Shown one piece after another: positions 23,901 to 32,561 of a stretch of DNA of 64,000 nucleotides. The notes below the pieces were generated by a model. It ran no database searches. It saw only the letters and a program-made list of their open reading frames with translations, and had not been told where the DNA came from. The DNA lies in contig BDTG01000008.1 of the NCBI GenBank assembly GCA_002897695.1, forward strand, positions 1-64,000, read 5' to 3'. The stretch comes from a bacterium BMS3Abin14. GTDB taxonomy: Bacteria > BMS3Abin14. A program made the translations under genes and the position numbers. The stretch's first letter is position 1, and each line of letters starts with the position of its first letter.

Positions 23901-24470
23901 GCGGGTCCCGCCCTGTTTAATCACCTCGGTGGCCTGGTTAAAGACCTTCATGAAGGAGATAGGGCCTGATGAAACCCCGGATGTGGATTTAACCACGTCC
24001 CTGGACGGCCTCAGCCGGCTGAAGGAAAATCCGGTTCCTCCGCCACTCTTGTGAATCATGGCCGTGTGTTTTACGGCGTCAAAGATGCTCTCCATGGAGT
24101 CGCCCACGGGGAGGACAAAACAGGCGGACAACTGCTGGAGTTCCCGCCCGGCATTCATCAGCGTGGGAGAATTAGGAATAAAACTGAGGGAGGCCATGAG
24201 ATCAAAATAGGTTTCGGCTGTCTGCTCGATCTTCCCGGCGTCCTCACCAAACCGAGCGCCGGCCTGAGCGATATTGTCCGCAACGCGGTGGAAAAGGTCC
24301 TCCGGGTTCTCCAGAACATTCCCCTGATCGTCCCTCTTGAGGTAACGCTTCTCCAGAACCACCCTGGCATTTTCGGACAATTCGACACATCCGGGATCCT
24401 GGTCGAATTTCATGGATTCCTGAGACCCCCTGGATGGAACCTCGACGTTCTCCGGTTTTTCAACAGGCAT
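20982..24470 (-). CDS. nrdJ: Adenosylcobalamin-dependent ribonucleotide reductase with an intein
   Basis: Start ATG 24470 (GGAG seven bases upstream), 1162 residues including a 376-residue intein (300-675), so 786 residues after splicing, normal for class II NrdJ. The N-terminal half has [10 protein letters not shown], the substrate-site Cys region [11 protein letters not shown], and [13 protein letters not shown]. After the intein come [21 protein letters not shown] and the [19 protein letters not shown] loop. The C-terminus carries a cysteine-rich reducing tail ([10 protein letters not shown]...[10 protein letters not shown]). It makes deoxynucleotides without oxygen, using coenzyme B12. 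The promoter shows two candidate NrdR boxes. Confidence 0.96.
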   Translation of the reverse strand: MPVEKPENVEVPSRGSQESMKFDQDPGCVELSENARVVLEKRYLKRDDQGNVLENPEDLFHRVADNIAQAGARFGEDAGKIEQTAETYFDLMASLSFIPNSPTLMNAGRELQQLSACFVLPVGDSMESIFDAVKHTAMIHKSGGGTGFSFSRLRPSRDVVKSTSGVSSGPISFMKVFNQATEVIKQGGTRRGANMGILRVDHPDVLHFIACKEQSDQLNNFNISVGLTQDFMKALAEGGDYPLLNPRTGEEVGRLDAGEVFRKIVEGAHRNGEPGIIFIDRINRDNPTPDLGEIESTNPCVAADSFVMTTNGPRQVGDLLGGGFKVVVDGKSFPTTRRGFFSTGTKPVFRLTTKEGYQLRVTADHPILRAVSVARKSVGREWTEASRLEPGDRIFLHDHRDFTGWDGKYGNAEGYLMGLLVGAGTLKRDKAVISVWRRDKAINGLSPSFGGPAGVMAKALEAAITLPHRVDFTGWHEVVGRGEYRMSLAAVRHVALDLGMRSGSKAITPELEKCSSLFYEGFLAGFFDADGSVQGDQKKGVSVRLSQSDLPTLEAVQRMLLRLGIVSVIYRDRRPAGSTMLPDGRGSNHPYRTRAQHELVISCENVSLFEEKIGFNDNVKKARLRTLIGSYKRQMNRERFLATVDSVTREGVEEVYDVQVPGVNAFDANGLYVHNCGEQPLLPYESCNLGSINLSKVLRYEGSRIAIDYDLLGAIVHHSVRFLDNVIEMNKYPLEQIEEMTKANRKIGLGIMGWADMLFRLGIPYDSEEAVVLAERIMDFIRQKAVETSQALADERGPFPAFNGSVHDVPGRPPMRNATVTTIAPTGTISIIANTTSGIEPLFAICYHRNVLDNQRLVEVHPYFKELAQREGFYSDGLMEKIAEEGSIQHIAGIPDWVKRVFVTSHDISPEWHVRMQAAFQKSTDNAVSKTVNFSNDAALKDIEEVYLLAYELGCKGVTVYRDGSRDEQVLSFGKDKKQVSRAQHEEQVLPAPRPRPAVTGGMTIKMKTGCGNLYVTVNEDEKGLCEVFTQMGKAGGCAASQSESVSRMVSLALRSGVEADAIVKQLSGIRCPSPLWQNGEMILSCSDALAKALRQYRDLREAAGPETVKVVDLPVPGRKTRRGDADNLQAALGSQCPDCGGSLDFAEGCATCHGCGFSKCS
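22446..23573 (-). other. Intein in NrdJ with a partly decayed LAGLIDADG endonuclease
   Basis: The insertion lies between STNP and [10 protein letters not shown], a known intein site in ribonucleotide reductases. The intein starts with Cys1 (CVAADSF, block A). It has block B TADH (residues 63-66), endonuclease block [10 protein letters not shown] (117-125, the acidic residue replaced by Ala), block [10 protein letters not shown] (224-232, intact), and block F/G ending LYVHN followed by extein Cys. The splicing residues Cys1, TxxH, terminal His-Asn and Cys+1 are all present, so splicing should work. The missing acid in the first motif suggests DNA cleavage is impaired. Confidence 0.93.
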
Positions 24471-24533
24471 ATTTTTCTCCGGCAAGTGCTTGAAAAATCT
24501 GAATGTTTATGGGAAGGAACCCCTGGAGTGACC

Positions 24534-24586
24534 CCCACCATCTTGTGCACATCGAAAAAATAGCACAACATCTTGGGATATGACAA
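24534..24586 (-). promoter_or_regulatory. nrdJ promoter with two candidate NrdR boxes
   Basis: On the minus strand TTGTCA (24586-24581), an 18-base spacer and TATTTT (24562-24557) form a promoter. Two sequences resembling the NrdR operator (CACWATATATWGTG) lie at 24564-24577 (plus strand CACAACATCTTGGG) and 24534-24547 (CCCACCATCTTGTG). Their starts are 30 bases apart, about three helical turns. One box lies inside the spacer and the other just downstream of the -10, the usual repressor layout. Confidence 0.5.
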
Positions 24587-24714
24587 GGATTTTTCCGCAG
24601 GTTGGAGAGGTTTATTGAAAAAAAGTCCCTGTCATGTTAGTTATTGAAAATACAAATTATAGAAATAGATATTTTCAACACAAAACGCCATTCCAGCCAA
24701 GGAAGGATCAGGAT

Positions 24715-25299
24715 ATGACCATGAAGACAATTGACTGCCGCGGGCTCGCATGCCCCGGCCCAGTGATTCAAACGAAAAAACAGATGGAAGAGATGGGCCC
24801 TGGAACCACATTTGCCCTCGAGGTAGACTCAAAGGCCGGCAGGGAAAACGTCCTGCGCTTCGCCCGGGGGAAGGGCGGCGCTGTAAGGGTGGAAAACCTC
24901 GAAGGCAACACTTTTCGTTTGACTATTACATCGCCCCAGCAAACCCTGTCCGGGGCGGCCCGACCCTCCGCGGCCGTTTTTATCACCAGTGATCGTCTTG
25001 GCAGAGGAGACGACAAACTGGGGGCCATACTTATGGAAGGATTTATCTCCACACTGGTGGAGCAGGATACCGCCCCCGACATGATCCTCATGATGAATTC
25101 CGGGGTGCGCCTCGCCGTAGAGGACTCGCCCGTCCTGGGTTCGCTGAGGGCGCTTGTCGACCGGGGCTGCGAGATACTCGTCTGCGGGACCTGTCTTGAC
25201 TTTTTCTCTCTTAAAGACAAACTGGGAGTGGGTGTGGTTTCGAACATGTTCGACATCCAGGCCGCGCTCCTAAAGGCGTCTACGGTCATACGGCCATAG
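24715..25299 (+). CDS. yedF: Selenium metabolism protein YedF (TusA + DsrE-like)
   Basis: 194 residues from ATG 24715. A longer frame exists upstream, but the family begins at the TusA domain. Residues 3-75 form the TusA/SirA domain with CRGLACPGPV. The C-terminal half (about 85-194) is a DsrE-like domain (AAVFITSDRLGRGDD) with a CGTCLDF motif. This two-domain protein is the one found beside selenium genes and is thought to help mobilise or deliver selenium. selD follows, separated by 195 bases of repeat DNA. The pair supports active selenocysteine use in this organism. Confidence 0.93.
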   Translation: MTMKTIDCRGLACPGPVIQTKKQMEEMGPGTTFALEVDSKAGRENVLRFARGKGGAVRVENLEGNTFRLTITSPQQTLSGAARPSAAVFITSDRLGRGDDKLGAILMEGFISTLVEQDTAPDMILMMNSGVRLAVEDSPVLGSLRALVDRGCEILVCGTCLDFFSLKDKLGVGVVSNMFDIQAALLKASTVIRP

Positions 25300-25320
25300 G
25301 GATAGGGGCTGGGCGTAAAT

Positions 25321-25352
25321 CAGTCCAGAGTCCAGTGTCCAGAGTCCAGAGG
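25321..25352 (+). repeat. Heptamer-type GTCCAGA array
   Basis: AGTCCAGAGTCCAGTGTCCA followed by GAGTCCAGAGG: about four imperfect copies of a 7-9 base word. The same word array recurs after selD-purH (28362-28391), purD (29760-29820) and in sua5 (30911-30975). The rest of the gap to selD (25353-25494) shows no gene, only a GCCATTGCGAGGATG fragment of the REP-like family. Confidence 0.75.
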
Positions 25353-25494
25353 AAAAACAGACACGGGGACCCGGAGACGCGGAGAGCTTATGTCTGCCAT
25401 TGCGAGGATGAACCGGAATTTAAGGCTAACGAGAAGGGTTTAGATGCAAGGCCGAGAACGCAGCAGATGAACCCTTATCGAAGCCGCATAAGAT

Positions 25495-26547
25495 ATGAAA
25501 AAAAGAAAGGACATCTACAGACTGACCGGCATGGTCAAGGCAGCCGGTTGAGCCGCAAAACTGGGTCCGGGTGACCTTCAGGAACTACTTTCGCCCCTGC
25601 GGAAAAACATACCGGGGGATCCGCGGCTTCTGGTCGGCACGGAAACGTCCGACGACGCCGGGGTTTATCTTCTCGACGACGACACTGCCCTTGTCCAGAC
25701 CATGGACGTCATCACTCCCGTCGTGGATGACCTCTTCGATTTCGGCTACATCGCTGCCGTCAACGCCCTTTCCGATATATTCGCCATGGGCGGGGTTCCT
25801 CTGACGGCGATGAGTTTCCTCGCCTTCGACCCCTGCACCCTTGCCACCGAGGCCGCTTCCGAGATCCTGCAGGGGGGGGTGACCGCCCTGGAGGAGGCAA
25901 GGTGTACCCTGGTGGGAGGGCACACACTGGAGGACCCGGAGATCAAATTCGGCATGGCGGTAACCGGAACGGTCCCCCGGGATAGAATCATAACTAACGC
26001 CGGTGCCCAGCCTGGCGACCACATCTACCTTACGAAGCCTCTGGGTACGGGTATCGCCTCCACCGCGCTGAAAGGGGAGATGGTCCCGACCTCCCTGATC
26101 GAGGAGGCGACCCGCTGGATGAAAACCCTGAACCAGGACGCCTCCACGGCTGCCGCAAAGAACGGGGCCACGGCAATGACCGACGTGACTGGGTTCGGCC
26201 TCCTCGGACACCTGTCGGAGATGTGCGTGGCCGCCGGAATCGGGGCCGAAATCGACTTTGCGACTGTGCCGGTTATGGACGGAATTCCGGAAATGGTCGG
26301 GATGGGGATGGTGCCCGCCGGTGCTTACGACAATATCGGGCACATCGAGGGGATGATAGAATATGGGCCCCTTTCCCGAGATGACCTCCTGCCTCTGTAC
26401 GACCCACAGACGTCAGGAGGCCTGCTGATCTCCGTGCCGCCGGGCAACTTGCCCGGCCTTGAAAAAGGGCTCCGTGATAAAGGTGTGTTCTTCATCCGGA
26501 TAGGCCACTTTTTAAGTCCCGGCGATCGCATCCTCATCCGCCGGTAA
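25495..26547 (+). CDS. selD: Selenide, water dikinase, itself a selenoprotein
   Basis: 350 residues when the in-frame TGA at 25549-25551 is read as selenocysteine (Sec19). The sequence MVKAAG-U-AAKLGPGDL aligns with the catalytic GAGCGCK site of E. coli SelD, with Sec in place of the catalytic Cys17. Without read-through only a fragment starting at Met70 would remain, so recoding is needed. Downstream are LVGTETSDDAGVY, the NALSDIFAMGG metal/ATP region, AMTDVTGFGLLGHLSEM and DPQTSGGLL, all highly conserved. The enzyme makes selenophosphate from selenide and ATP. It follows yedF. The ribosome site is weak. Confidence 0.95.
25561..25581 (+). other. Candidate SECIS hairpin of selD
   Basis: Nine bases after the UGA, CUGGGUC pairs with GACC(UU)CAG around a CGGGU loop: seven pairs with a two-base bulge. 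The loop starts 16 nt after the UGA, within the range reported for bacterial SECIS elements. It resembles the hairpin of the small selenoprotein at 6099-6116. Confidence 0.6.
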
Positions 26548-26767
26548 AGGGATCTGGTCACGTGTCACGGTGGCATCGTGCCTGTTCGCCCATGCTCCCA
26601 TGCATGTTTTGCAAAGCGCTGACTTGACCCCTCCGCATTACCCGTGTAAAACTGTTTTTCCGAAAGACCCAACTTGACAGGGCCCTGAAAAATCCATTTA
26701 TGACTTTTTGCAAAGTCATCAAACTTCCACCCGACACATAGCCTGCAACACAAGGAGAAAGATCACC
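26548..26767. other. Gap before purH with a repeat hairpin and possible promoter
   Basis: No gene is seen. TTGACC (about 26623) and a perfect TTGACA (26674-26679) occur upstream of purH, but their -10 hexamers are poor. At 26700-26723 is ATGACTTTTTGCAAAGTCAT, a hairpin of the GATGACTTTTTGC family, 45 bases before purH. Confidence 0.35.
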
Positions 26768-28351
26768 ATGAGCATCCCCCCCCTTCAGGTAAAAAGAGCC
26801 CTCGTGAGCGTCTACGACAAGACAGGGGTGGTCCCCTTCTGCCGATCAATGGCAAATCAGGGCATCGAGATCGTTTCCTCCGGGGGGACCGCAAGTGCCC
26901 TGAAGGAGGCTGGAATTCCGGTTATTTCCGTGAGCGACGTTACAGGTTTTCCCGAGATTCTGGACGGCCGTGTCAAAACCCTGAACCCGAAAATCCACGG
27001 CGGCATCCTGGCCAGGAAGGATCTGCCGAAACACATGGACCAGCTGGCCGAGCATGGGATCGGATCCTTCGACCTCGTTGTCGTCAACCTTTACCCCTTC
27101 GTCAAAACCGTTGAGAAGCCTGGGACAACCTTGGAAGAAGCAATGGAGATGATAGACATCGGGGGACCCGCCATGGTCCGTGCGGCGGCCAAAAACTTCC
27201 CCTCCGTGGCGGTGATAGTCAATCCGGAGTGCTACGAGGCTGTTCTGGATGAAATCACGGGAGAGTTGGGCATCTCCTACTCCACGCGCCTGGCCCTGGC
27301 GAGGGAAGCCTTTTCCCACACGTGCCTGTACGATTCCGCCGTGTCGCGCTTCCTTTCGGGGTTGGACGAAGAAGGAAAAACGGTGGACAACCCGGGGCTT
27401 CCGGATACGATCCTCCTGGGCGGCTCCAAGATCCAGGACCTGCGCTACGGTGAAAATCCCCATCAGCAAGCGGCGTTTTATTCCGGGCCTTCCTCCAGCG
27501 AGCCGCTCCTGGTCAACGCCAGACAGCTCTGGGGCAAAGAACTTTCCTACAACAACATCGTGGACACGGATGCCACCATCCAGCTGATCATGGAGTTCCA
27601 GCAGCCCGCCTGCGCCGTCATCAAGCATACTAACCCCTGCGGCGTGGCTGTCGCGGAAAACATCCATGAAGCCTATCTTAACGCCATGAAAACGGACCCC
27701 ATCTCGGCATTTGGCGGGATTGTCGGGTTTAATCGAAAGGTGGACGCCGACACCGCAAGAGAGGTCATCGACGGATTCAAGGAGGTGGTAGTCGCGCCTG
27801 GATTCACACCCGACGCCCTGGAGATCTTCAAATCGAAGAAGAACCTCCGAATCCTGGCGTTGCCGGGTCTGGACAGGCCGGTTTTCGATGCCTCCATCCC
27901 ATTCGTTCGCAGCGCTGGAGGGGGGTTCCTGGTCCAGAGCAGGGACCTTGTCACCATGGACGAGGACAACCTCAAGGTCGTAACCGGGAGGAAGCCCACT
28001 GAAGAGGAGATGGCCGGCCTTCGTTTCGCATGGATTGTGGCCAAGCACGTCAAATCCAACGCCATCGTATACGCCATCGACGGACAGCTTTTGGCGGCGG
28101 GAGCCGGCCAGATGAGTCGGGTTGATTCGGCAAAGATCGGGGTGATGAAGGCAAACCTCCCCATCGCTGGATCCGTTCTGGCTTCGGACGCCTTCTTTCC
28201 CTTCAGGGACGGGGTAGACGCTGCTGCTGCGGCCGGCGTAACGGCAATTATACAGCCGGGGGGATCGATGAGGGATGGGGAGGTCATCGAGGCCGCCAAT
28301 GAGCATGACCTTGCCATGGTGTTCACGGGCATCCGGCACTTCCGACATTAA
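26768..28351 (+). CDS. purH: Bifunctional AICAR formyltransferase / IMP cyclohydrolase
   Basis: 527 residues from ATG 26768 with AAGGAG upstream. The N-terminal IMP cyclohydrolase domain (about 1-200) has SVYDKTGVVPF, SSGGTASAL and TLNPKIHGGIL. The C-terminal formyltransferase domain has RYGENPHQQAAF, VIKHTNPCGVA (catalytic Lys-His) and IQPGGSMRD. It catalyses the last two steps of purine synthesis. It is followed by purD and purE, each separated by a short stretch of heptamer repeats, probably one operon. Confidence 0.98.
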   Translation: MSIPPLQVKRALVSVYDKTGVVPFCRSMANQGIEIVSSGGTASALKEAGIPVISVSDVTGFPEILDGRVKTLNPKIHGGILARKDLPKHMDQLAEHGIGSFDLVVVNLYPFVKTVEKPGTTLEEAMEMIDIGGPAMVRAAAKNFPSVAVIVNPECYEAVLDEITGELGISYSTRLALAREAFSHTCLYDSAVSRFLSGLDEEGKTVDNPGLPDTILLGGSKIQDLRYGENPHQQAAFYSGPSSSEPLLVNARQLWGKELSYNNIVDTDATIQLIMEFQQPACAVIKHTNPCGVAVAENIHEAYLNAMKTDPISAFGGIVGFNRKVDADTAREVIDGFKEVVVAPGFTPDALEIFKSKKNLRILALPGLDRPVFDASIPFVRSAGGGFLVQSRDLVTMDEDNLKVVTGRKPTEEEMAGLRFAWIVAKHVKSNAIVYAIDGQLLAAGAGQMSRVDSAKIGVMKANLPIAGSVLASDAFFPFRDGVDAAAAAGVTAIIQPGGSMRDGEVIEAANEHDLAMVFTGIRHFRH

Positions 28352-28361
28352 TGGGGGCTGA

Positions 28362-28391
28362 AGTCCAGAGTCCAGTGTCCAGAGTCCAGAG
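28362..28391 (+). repeat. Heptamer-type GTCCAGA array between purH and purD
   Basis: AGTCCAGAGTCCAGTGTCCA continuing into GAGTCCAGAG, almost identical to 25321-25352. It lies inside the presumed pur operon, so it would be transcribed. Confidence 0.75.
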
Positions 28392-28478
28392 GGAAAAAAG
28401 AACCGGGGCGCCAAGGTGTAAGCGCCTCGATGTATCAGGGTGTCGGTTTGTATGTAATAGATATTCCGGGAGGTGAGA

Positions 28479-29759
28479 ATGAAGGTTTTAGTGGTTGGCG
28501 GTGGGGGAAGAGAGCACAGCCTGGTGTGGAAGCTCAACCAGAGCCCCCGGGTTACGGGAGTGTACTGCGCGCCGGGCAATGCCGGGATCGCCAGGGAAGC
28601 CACGACGGTCCCCATGGCCGTGGACGACATCCCCTCCCTCATTGAATTCGCCAAAAAGAAGGGGATCGGCCTGACCTGCGTCGGACCTGAACTTCCGCTC
28701 ACGCTTGGGATAGTGGACGCGTTTGAAAGTGAGGGGCTGAGGATTTTCGGGGCCAGCCGCGGCGCGGCGGAGATCGAGGGCAGCAAGGTCTTTACCAAGG
28801 ACCTCCTGGCAAAATACAAGATCCCGTCGGGAACCTATGAGGTCTTCAGCGAGGCGGATCCCGCACTGGATTACCTGAAGAAGGTCGATGCTCCAATCGT
28901 CGTCAAGGCGGATGGTCTGGCCGCCGGAAAGGGAGCCATCGTATGCATGACCATCGAGGAGGCCCGGGAGGCCGTCAGGGTCATCATGGAGGAGCGCAGG
29001 TTCGGGGACGCCGGGGACAGGGTCGTCATAGAAGAGTTCCTCACCGGTGAGGAGGCTTCCTTCCTGGCGTTTTCCGACGGCAAAACCGTCCTTCCCATGG
29101 CTACATCCCAGGATCACAAACCGATCTTCGATGGGGACAAGGGGCCCAACACCGGCGGCATGGGAGCCTACTCCCCGGCTCCGGTGGTGACACCCGAGCT
29201 TTTTGACCGGATAATGGATGAGGTCATGATCCCCACCGTTCAGGCCATGGCGGCAGAGGGACGGCCCTACAAGGGCGTGCTTTACGCAGGTCTGATGATT
29301 AAAGACGGAATAGCGAAGGTCCTGGAGTTCAATGCCCGTTTCGGCGACCCCGAAGCCCAGCCACTGTTCATGCGTATGGACGGGGACCTGCTTGAGGTAA
29401 TGGAGGCCGTAATTGATGAACGCCTCGCTTCGGTCGCCTTGAACTGGCACGACGACGCCTCAATCTGCGTTGTCATGGCTTCAGGGGGCTACCCCGGATC
29501 CTACGAGAAGGGTAAGGTCATAAGCGGCATTGATAAGACGGATGCCATGGATAATGTCAAGGTCTTTCACGCCGGGACAGCGGAGAAGGACGGCCGGATA
29601 GTCACCGCCGGGGGGAGGGTCCTGGGGGTCACCGCGAGGGGAGCCGACATTCCGCAGGCCATCGAAAGGGCCTACCGGGCCTGCGAGGTCATTACCTGGG
29701 ACGGCGCCCAATATCGCCGGGACATTGGGGCTAAAGCAATCAAGTACCTGGATAAATAA
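28479..29759 (+). CDS. purD: Phosphoribosylamine-glycine ligase
   Basis: 426 residues from ATG 28479 (GGGAGGTGA upstream); the GTG at 28473 is part of the ribosome site. The N-terminal Rossmann-like domain has VVGGGGREHSL. The ATP-grasp core (about 100-330) has VKADGLAAGKGA, EEFLTGEEASF and EFNARFGDPE. It joins phosphoribosylamine and glycine using ATP, the second step of purine synthesis. It lies between purH and purE. Confidence 0.98.
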   Translation: MKVLVVGGGGREHSLVWKLNQSPRVTGVYCAPGNAGIAREATTVPMAVDDIPSLIEFAKKKGIGLTCVGPELPLTLGIVDAFESEGLRIFGASRGAAEIEGSKVFTKDLLAKYKIPSGTYEVFSEADPALDYLKKVDAPIVVKADGLAAGKGAIVCMTIEEAREAVRVIMEERRFGDAGDRVVIEEFLTGEEASFLAFSDGKTVLPMATSQDHKPIFDGDKGPNTGGMGAYSPAPVVTPELFDRIMDEVMIPTVQAMAAEGRPYKGVLYAGLMIKDGIAKVLEFNARFGDPEAQPLFMRMDGDLLEVMEAVIDERLASVALNWHDDASICVVMASGGYPGSYEKGKVISGIDKTDAMDNVKVFHAGTAEKDGRIVTAGGRVLGVTARGADIPQAIERAYRACEVITWDGAQYRRDIGAKAIKYLDK

Positions 29760-29820
29760 GTCCAGAGTCCAAAGGCTAGTCCAGTGTCCAGAGGCCAAAG
29801 GCTAGTCCAGAGACCAGAGT
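29760..29820 (+). repeat. Heptamer-type array between purD and purE
   Basis: Sixty bases made of GTCCAGAGTCCAAAGGCTA-like words, with AAAGGCTAGTCCAG appearing twice. It fills nearly all of the gap between purD and purE. Confidence 0.75.
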
Positions 29821-29832
29821 GGAGAATAGTTC

Positions 29833-30306
29833 ATGGGAAAGTTCGATGTACTAATAATGATGGGCAGCGCTTCAGACCGCGAACTGATGACGAATGCGGC
29901 GCTGATCCTGACTGAGTTCGGAGTTCCGCACAGGATCGAAGTCGCCTCAGCGCACCGGTCGCCGGAAAGGGTCCGCCGTCTGGTAAAGGAGGCCGATGAA
30001 GCCGAGTGCTCTGTGTTCATCGCCGGGGCCGGCAAAGCGGCCCACCTCGCCGGGGTGGTGGCCTCTCATACGATAAAACCGGTCATAGGTGTGCCCATAC
30101 CCTGCTCACCCCTTCAGGGGATGGACGCCCTCCTGTCCACCGTCCAGATGCCCGCCGGTATCCCCGTGGCCACCATGGCCATCGGAAGCACCGGGGCGCA
30201 GAACGCCGCCCTTCTGGCCGTGTCGATCCTTGCCCTTTCCGATGACAGCCTCGCACAGAAACTTGCCAAAAACCGCCTTGATATGGCCCAAGCCTTTGAG
30301 GAATAA
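29833..30306 (+). CDS. purE: N5-carboxyaminoimidazole ribonucleotide mutase
   Basis: 157 residues from ATG 29833. The class I PurE motifs are present: MGSASDRELM at the N-terminus, SAHRSPERV (catalytic His), FIAGAGKAAHLAGVVA and PIPCSPLQGMDALLSTVQMP. It converts N5-CAIR to CAIR. No purK is in the window. The sua5 gene overlaps its 3' end. Confidence 0.97.
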   Translation: MGKFDVLIMMGSASDRELMTNAALILTEFGVPHRIEVASAHRSPERVRRLVKEADEAECSVFIAGAGKAAHLAGVVASHTIKPVIGVPIPCSPLQGMDALLSTVQMPAGIPVATMAIGSTGAQNAALLAVSILALSDDSLAQKLAKNRLDMAQAFEE

Positions 30307-30994
30307 CCTTCCGGAAGCGCTCCATATCCTGCGGCGGAGAGGTCTTGTCGTCGTTCCCACGGAAACGTTCTACGGCATCGCCTGTGACGCGCGCAATCCT
30401 GAGGCGGTGCGCCGCCTTCTTCTCCTGAAAGGGCGCGAAGAGGGGAAACCTGTTCCGCTCATTGCCGGCGGGATGAAGATAGTCCGGAGTCTGACCTCAA
30501 TTGCCTTCCTTGAACGATACCGTAAATCAGGCCTTGACCTCGAAGCACTTGCCGAAAGGTTCTGGCCCGGGCCTCTGACACTGGTTCTGCCGGCCATTTC
30601 GGACCTGCCGCCGGAGATAACGGCCGGAACGGGAACTATAGGAATAAGGGTCCCCGGCCCCTCCGTGGCCCTGGACCTCGCCCGGCAATTCGGTGGGGCG
30701 CTCACCGCCACTTCCGCCAACCTCTCCGGAAAAGCCCCGCCTCGTTCCGCCGCCGATGTCGACCCGAAAATACTTGAGGGCACGGACATGGTCGTGGACG
30801 GGGACGATACGCCGGGGGGACAGCCGTCCACGGTCCTGGACCTGACAGCCGATCCACCTCGCATCATCCGTCCGGGGGTGCTCTATGAGGAAGTCAGGGA
30901 GTTTCTGAAACAGTCCAGAGTCCAGAGTCCAGAGATTGAAATTCAGTCCAGAGTCCAGAGTCCAGAGTCCAGAGAGAAAGATCAAACGTGGTAA
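30296..30994 (+). CDS. Sua5/YrdC-family threonylcarbamoyl-AMP synthase with a repeat-encoded tail
   Basis: The frame overlaps the last bases of purE. The best start is TTG 30296, as no ATG lies close, giving about 232 residues. It has the family blocks VVPTETFYGIACD, LLLKGREEGKPVPL, RFWPGPLTLVLP and LTATSANLSGKAPP. It makes threonylcarbamoyl-AMP for the t6A modification of tRNA. The last 26 or so residues (QSRVQSPE units) are encoded by the GTCCAGA heptamer repeat and are not part of the fold. The insert of the repeat has replaced or extended the natural C-terminus. Confidence 0.85.
   Translation: MRNNLPEALHILRRRGLVVVPTETFYGIACDARNPEAVRRLLLLKGREEGKPVPLIAGGMKIVRSLTSIAFLERYRKSGLDLEALAERFWPGPLTLVLPAISDLPPEITAGTGTIGIRVPGPSVALDLARQFGGALTATSANLSGKAPPRSAADVDPKILEGTDMVVDGDDTPGGQPSTVLDLTADPPRIIRPGVLYEEVREFLKQSRVQSPEIEIQSRVQSPESREKDQTW
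30911..30975 (+). repeat. Heptamer-type array inside the 3' end of sua5
   Basis: CAGTCCAGAGTCCAGAGTCC followed by further copies, an interruption (AGATTGAAATT), then four more copies. Unlike the other arrays it is in frame with a gene and is translated as repeated QSRVQSPE. Confidence 0.8.
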
Positions 30995-31056
30995 CTGAGG
31001 CGGTTCTTGGAACATGGAACGTGGAACCCGAAACCGAATCAAAGGCATACAGATGT

Positions 31057-31086
31057 ACAAAGGGCGGGGGAATCCCCGCCCTTTGT
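31057..31086. terminator. Strong bidirectional terminator hairpin
   Basis: ACAAAGGGCGGGG and CCCCGCCCTTTGT pair in a 13-base-pair stem around a short GAAT loop. It lies between the converging sua5 (rightward) and FadL-type (leftward) genes. There is no long T-run, but stability and position fit termination in both directions. Confidence 0.7.
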
Positions 31087-31104
31087 CACTTCATGCGATA
31101 TTTG

Positions 31105-32360
31105 TTACTGGAAACGATAGGTAAGGTCCAGGCTGACAAGATCCACTGAATTCTTGTAAGTGCCATCGTACAGGGTGGGCAAAGCACTGGGCTCATCGCT
31201 GTCCACAATGCGATCGTCCTTGGAAAGGGCCATATAGGCGCCGTTGACGGCCCACACGCCGGTGTCATACCCAAAACCGACGGTAATACCTGTCGCGTCG
31301 GCGTCCGGAAGCCGTGGGTCAAAGGTCTTATCTATGACCGGGGTCGGCTCGGTGAGGAAACCGGCCCTGACTGTCCACAGTTCGTTCACCCTGTAACTTC
31401 CACCCACCCGAACCGCCAGCACATCGTCGTAGTTCTTGTTGACGGTCCTGAAGACCGCACCGGCGGCGTTCTTGAATTCCAGCTTGTCGTAATCGGACCA
31501 TTGGGTCCGGTCGAGGTCCAGGTTGACAGTGAATGAATCATTAACAAGATATGAAATACCCAGGGCCAGCGTGTCGGGAAGGTTCAGATCCACCGAGGCG
31601 GGACCTGAATAGGGTACGCCCGAAGAGTCGGGAAATGCGGAAGCTGTACCGGAGAGCTCCGCGGTCACTCCACTGTGCCAGGCAAGACCCACTCTAAGGG
31701 AGTCGCTGGCCTGGTAGAGACCGCCCAGTGTGAAACCGATACCGTGGCCATCGCCTTTCATGGAGTAGTTCCATCCGGTGCCGAGGCCGTCCGAAGAACC
31801 GCCTTTGTAGACAACTTTATTGACAAGATAATACTCGGGGCCAAATCCAATGGAAAACTTGTCGTTTACACGGTAAGCGGCCACCGGTGCAATCTTGGCC
31901 ATCTCGATGGTGGTTTCCCTGATAACATCTACGGGGTTCAAGGGAGTTACGGTGGTTCTAAAAAACGCGTTGAAACCCGCGTCGGATTTCCAGTCCGTCC
32001 CCAGCCCGAAGGGGGTGTTAATCCCGAAACCCACCCACCAGTCTGATTCCTTTACCCGGTTTGTGTAAAAGAAATAAGGTGGATAAAAATCCTTCGCCAC
32101 GGCATCGACACCTTCGTATTCTGATCTGGGTGAAATCCTGGTGAATCCTGCCATGATCTGAATTCCCTCCAGACCGGTTATGCCGGCGACATTATGATGC
32201 ACTGCGGAGGGGTCGTCGGCCTGGCCGACAAAGGCGTTGGCCATACCCATGGCCTTGGCGCCCGACTCGGGGGAACCCGGAAAGCGCCGGCGAAGGCGGT
32301 GCCGACGCCCAGAGTGACGGCCACCGATACGATCAGTAATGCGAAAAGGCTCTTTTTCAT
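31105..32360 (-). pseudogene. FadL/OmpP1-family outer-membrane transporter, frameshifted near its N-terminus
   Basis: The signal peptide starts at ATG 32360 behind AAGGAGC (MKKSLFALLIVSVAV...AFAGAFRV), but the rest of the protein (MGMANAFVGQADDPSAVHHNVAG onward, 381 residues to 31105) is in another frame. The two parts join if one base is added or two removed at the run of five G (plus strand 32269-32273). Restored, the chain has the FadL N-terminus, a 14-strand-like barrel and a C-terminal LTYRFQ with terminal aromatic region. Such proteins import hydrophobic compounds such as long-chain fatty acids or aromatics. An acyl-CoA synthetase gene lies just upstream. The shift may be a sequencing error or real. 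Confidence 0.85.
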
Positions 32361-32561
32361 GAAACGGCTCCTTTCATCCCCCGGTTTTTATTGAATGAAC
32401 CTCTCCCCTGGAAGTTTTGCTATAACATCGGTTTATTCCTGGTTTGTCAACAGATACAAGTTCATCCATGTCAGATCAGTATTTTCGTTGCGGCTCTCGA
32501 TGGTCGCCCCGGGATTGCTTCGCATATGATCTGCTCGCAATGGCTGTGCTTGGTCCCCCGC

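Noticed and set aside
24471-24714. Cobalamin riboswitch before the B12-dependent reductase
   Set aside because: No B12-box (GCCACTG) or long leader is present; the gap is short and better explained by NrdR boxes and a promoter.
26846-28819. A long open frame (657 codons) on the minus strand opposite purH and purD
   Set aside because: It is antisense to two certain purine genes, has no recognisable domain or ribosome site, and reflects the codon bias of the true strand.
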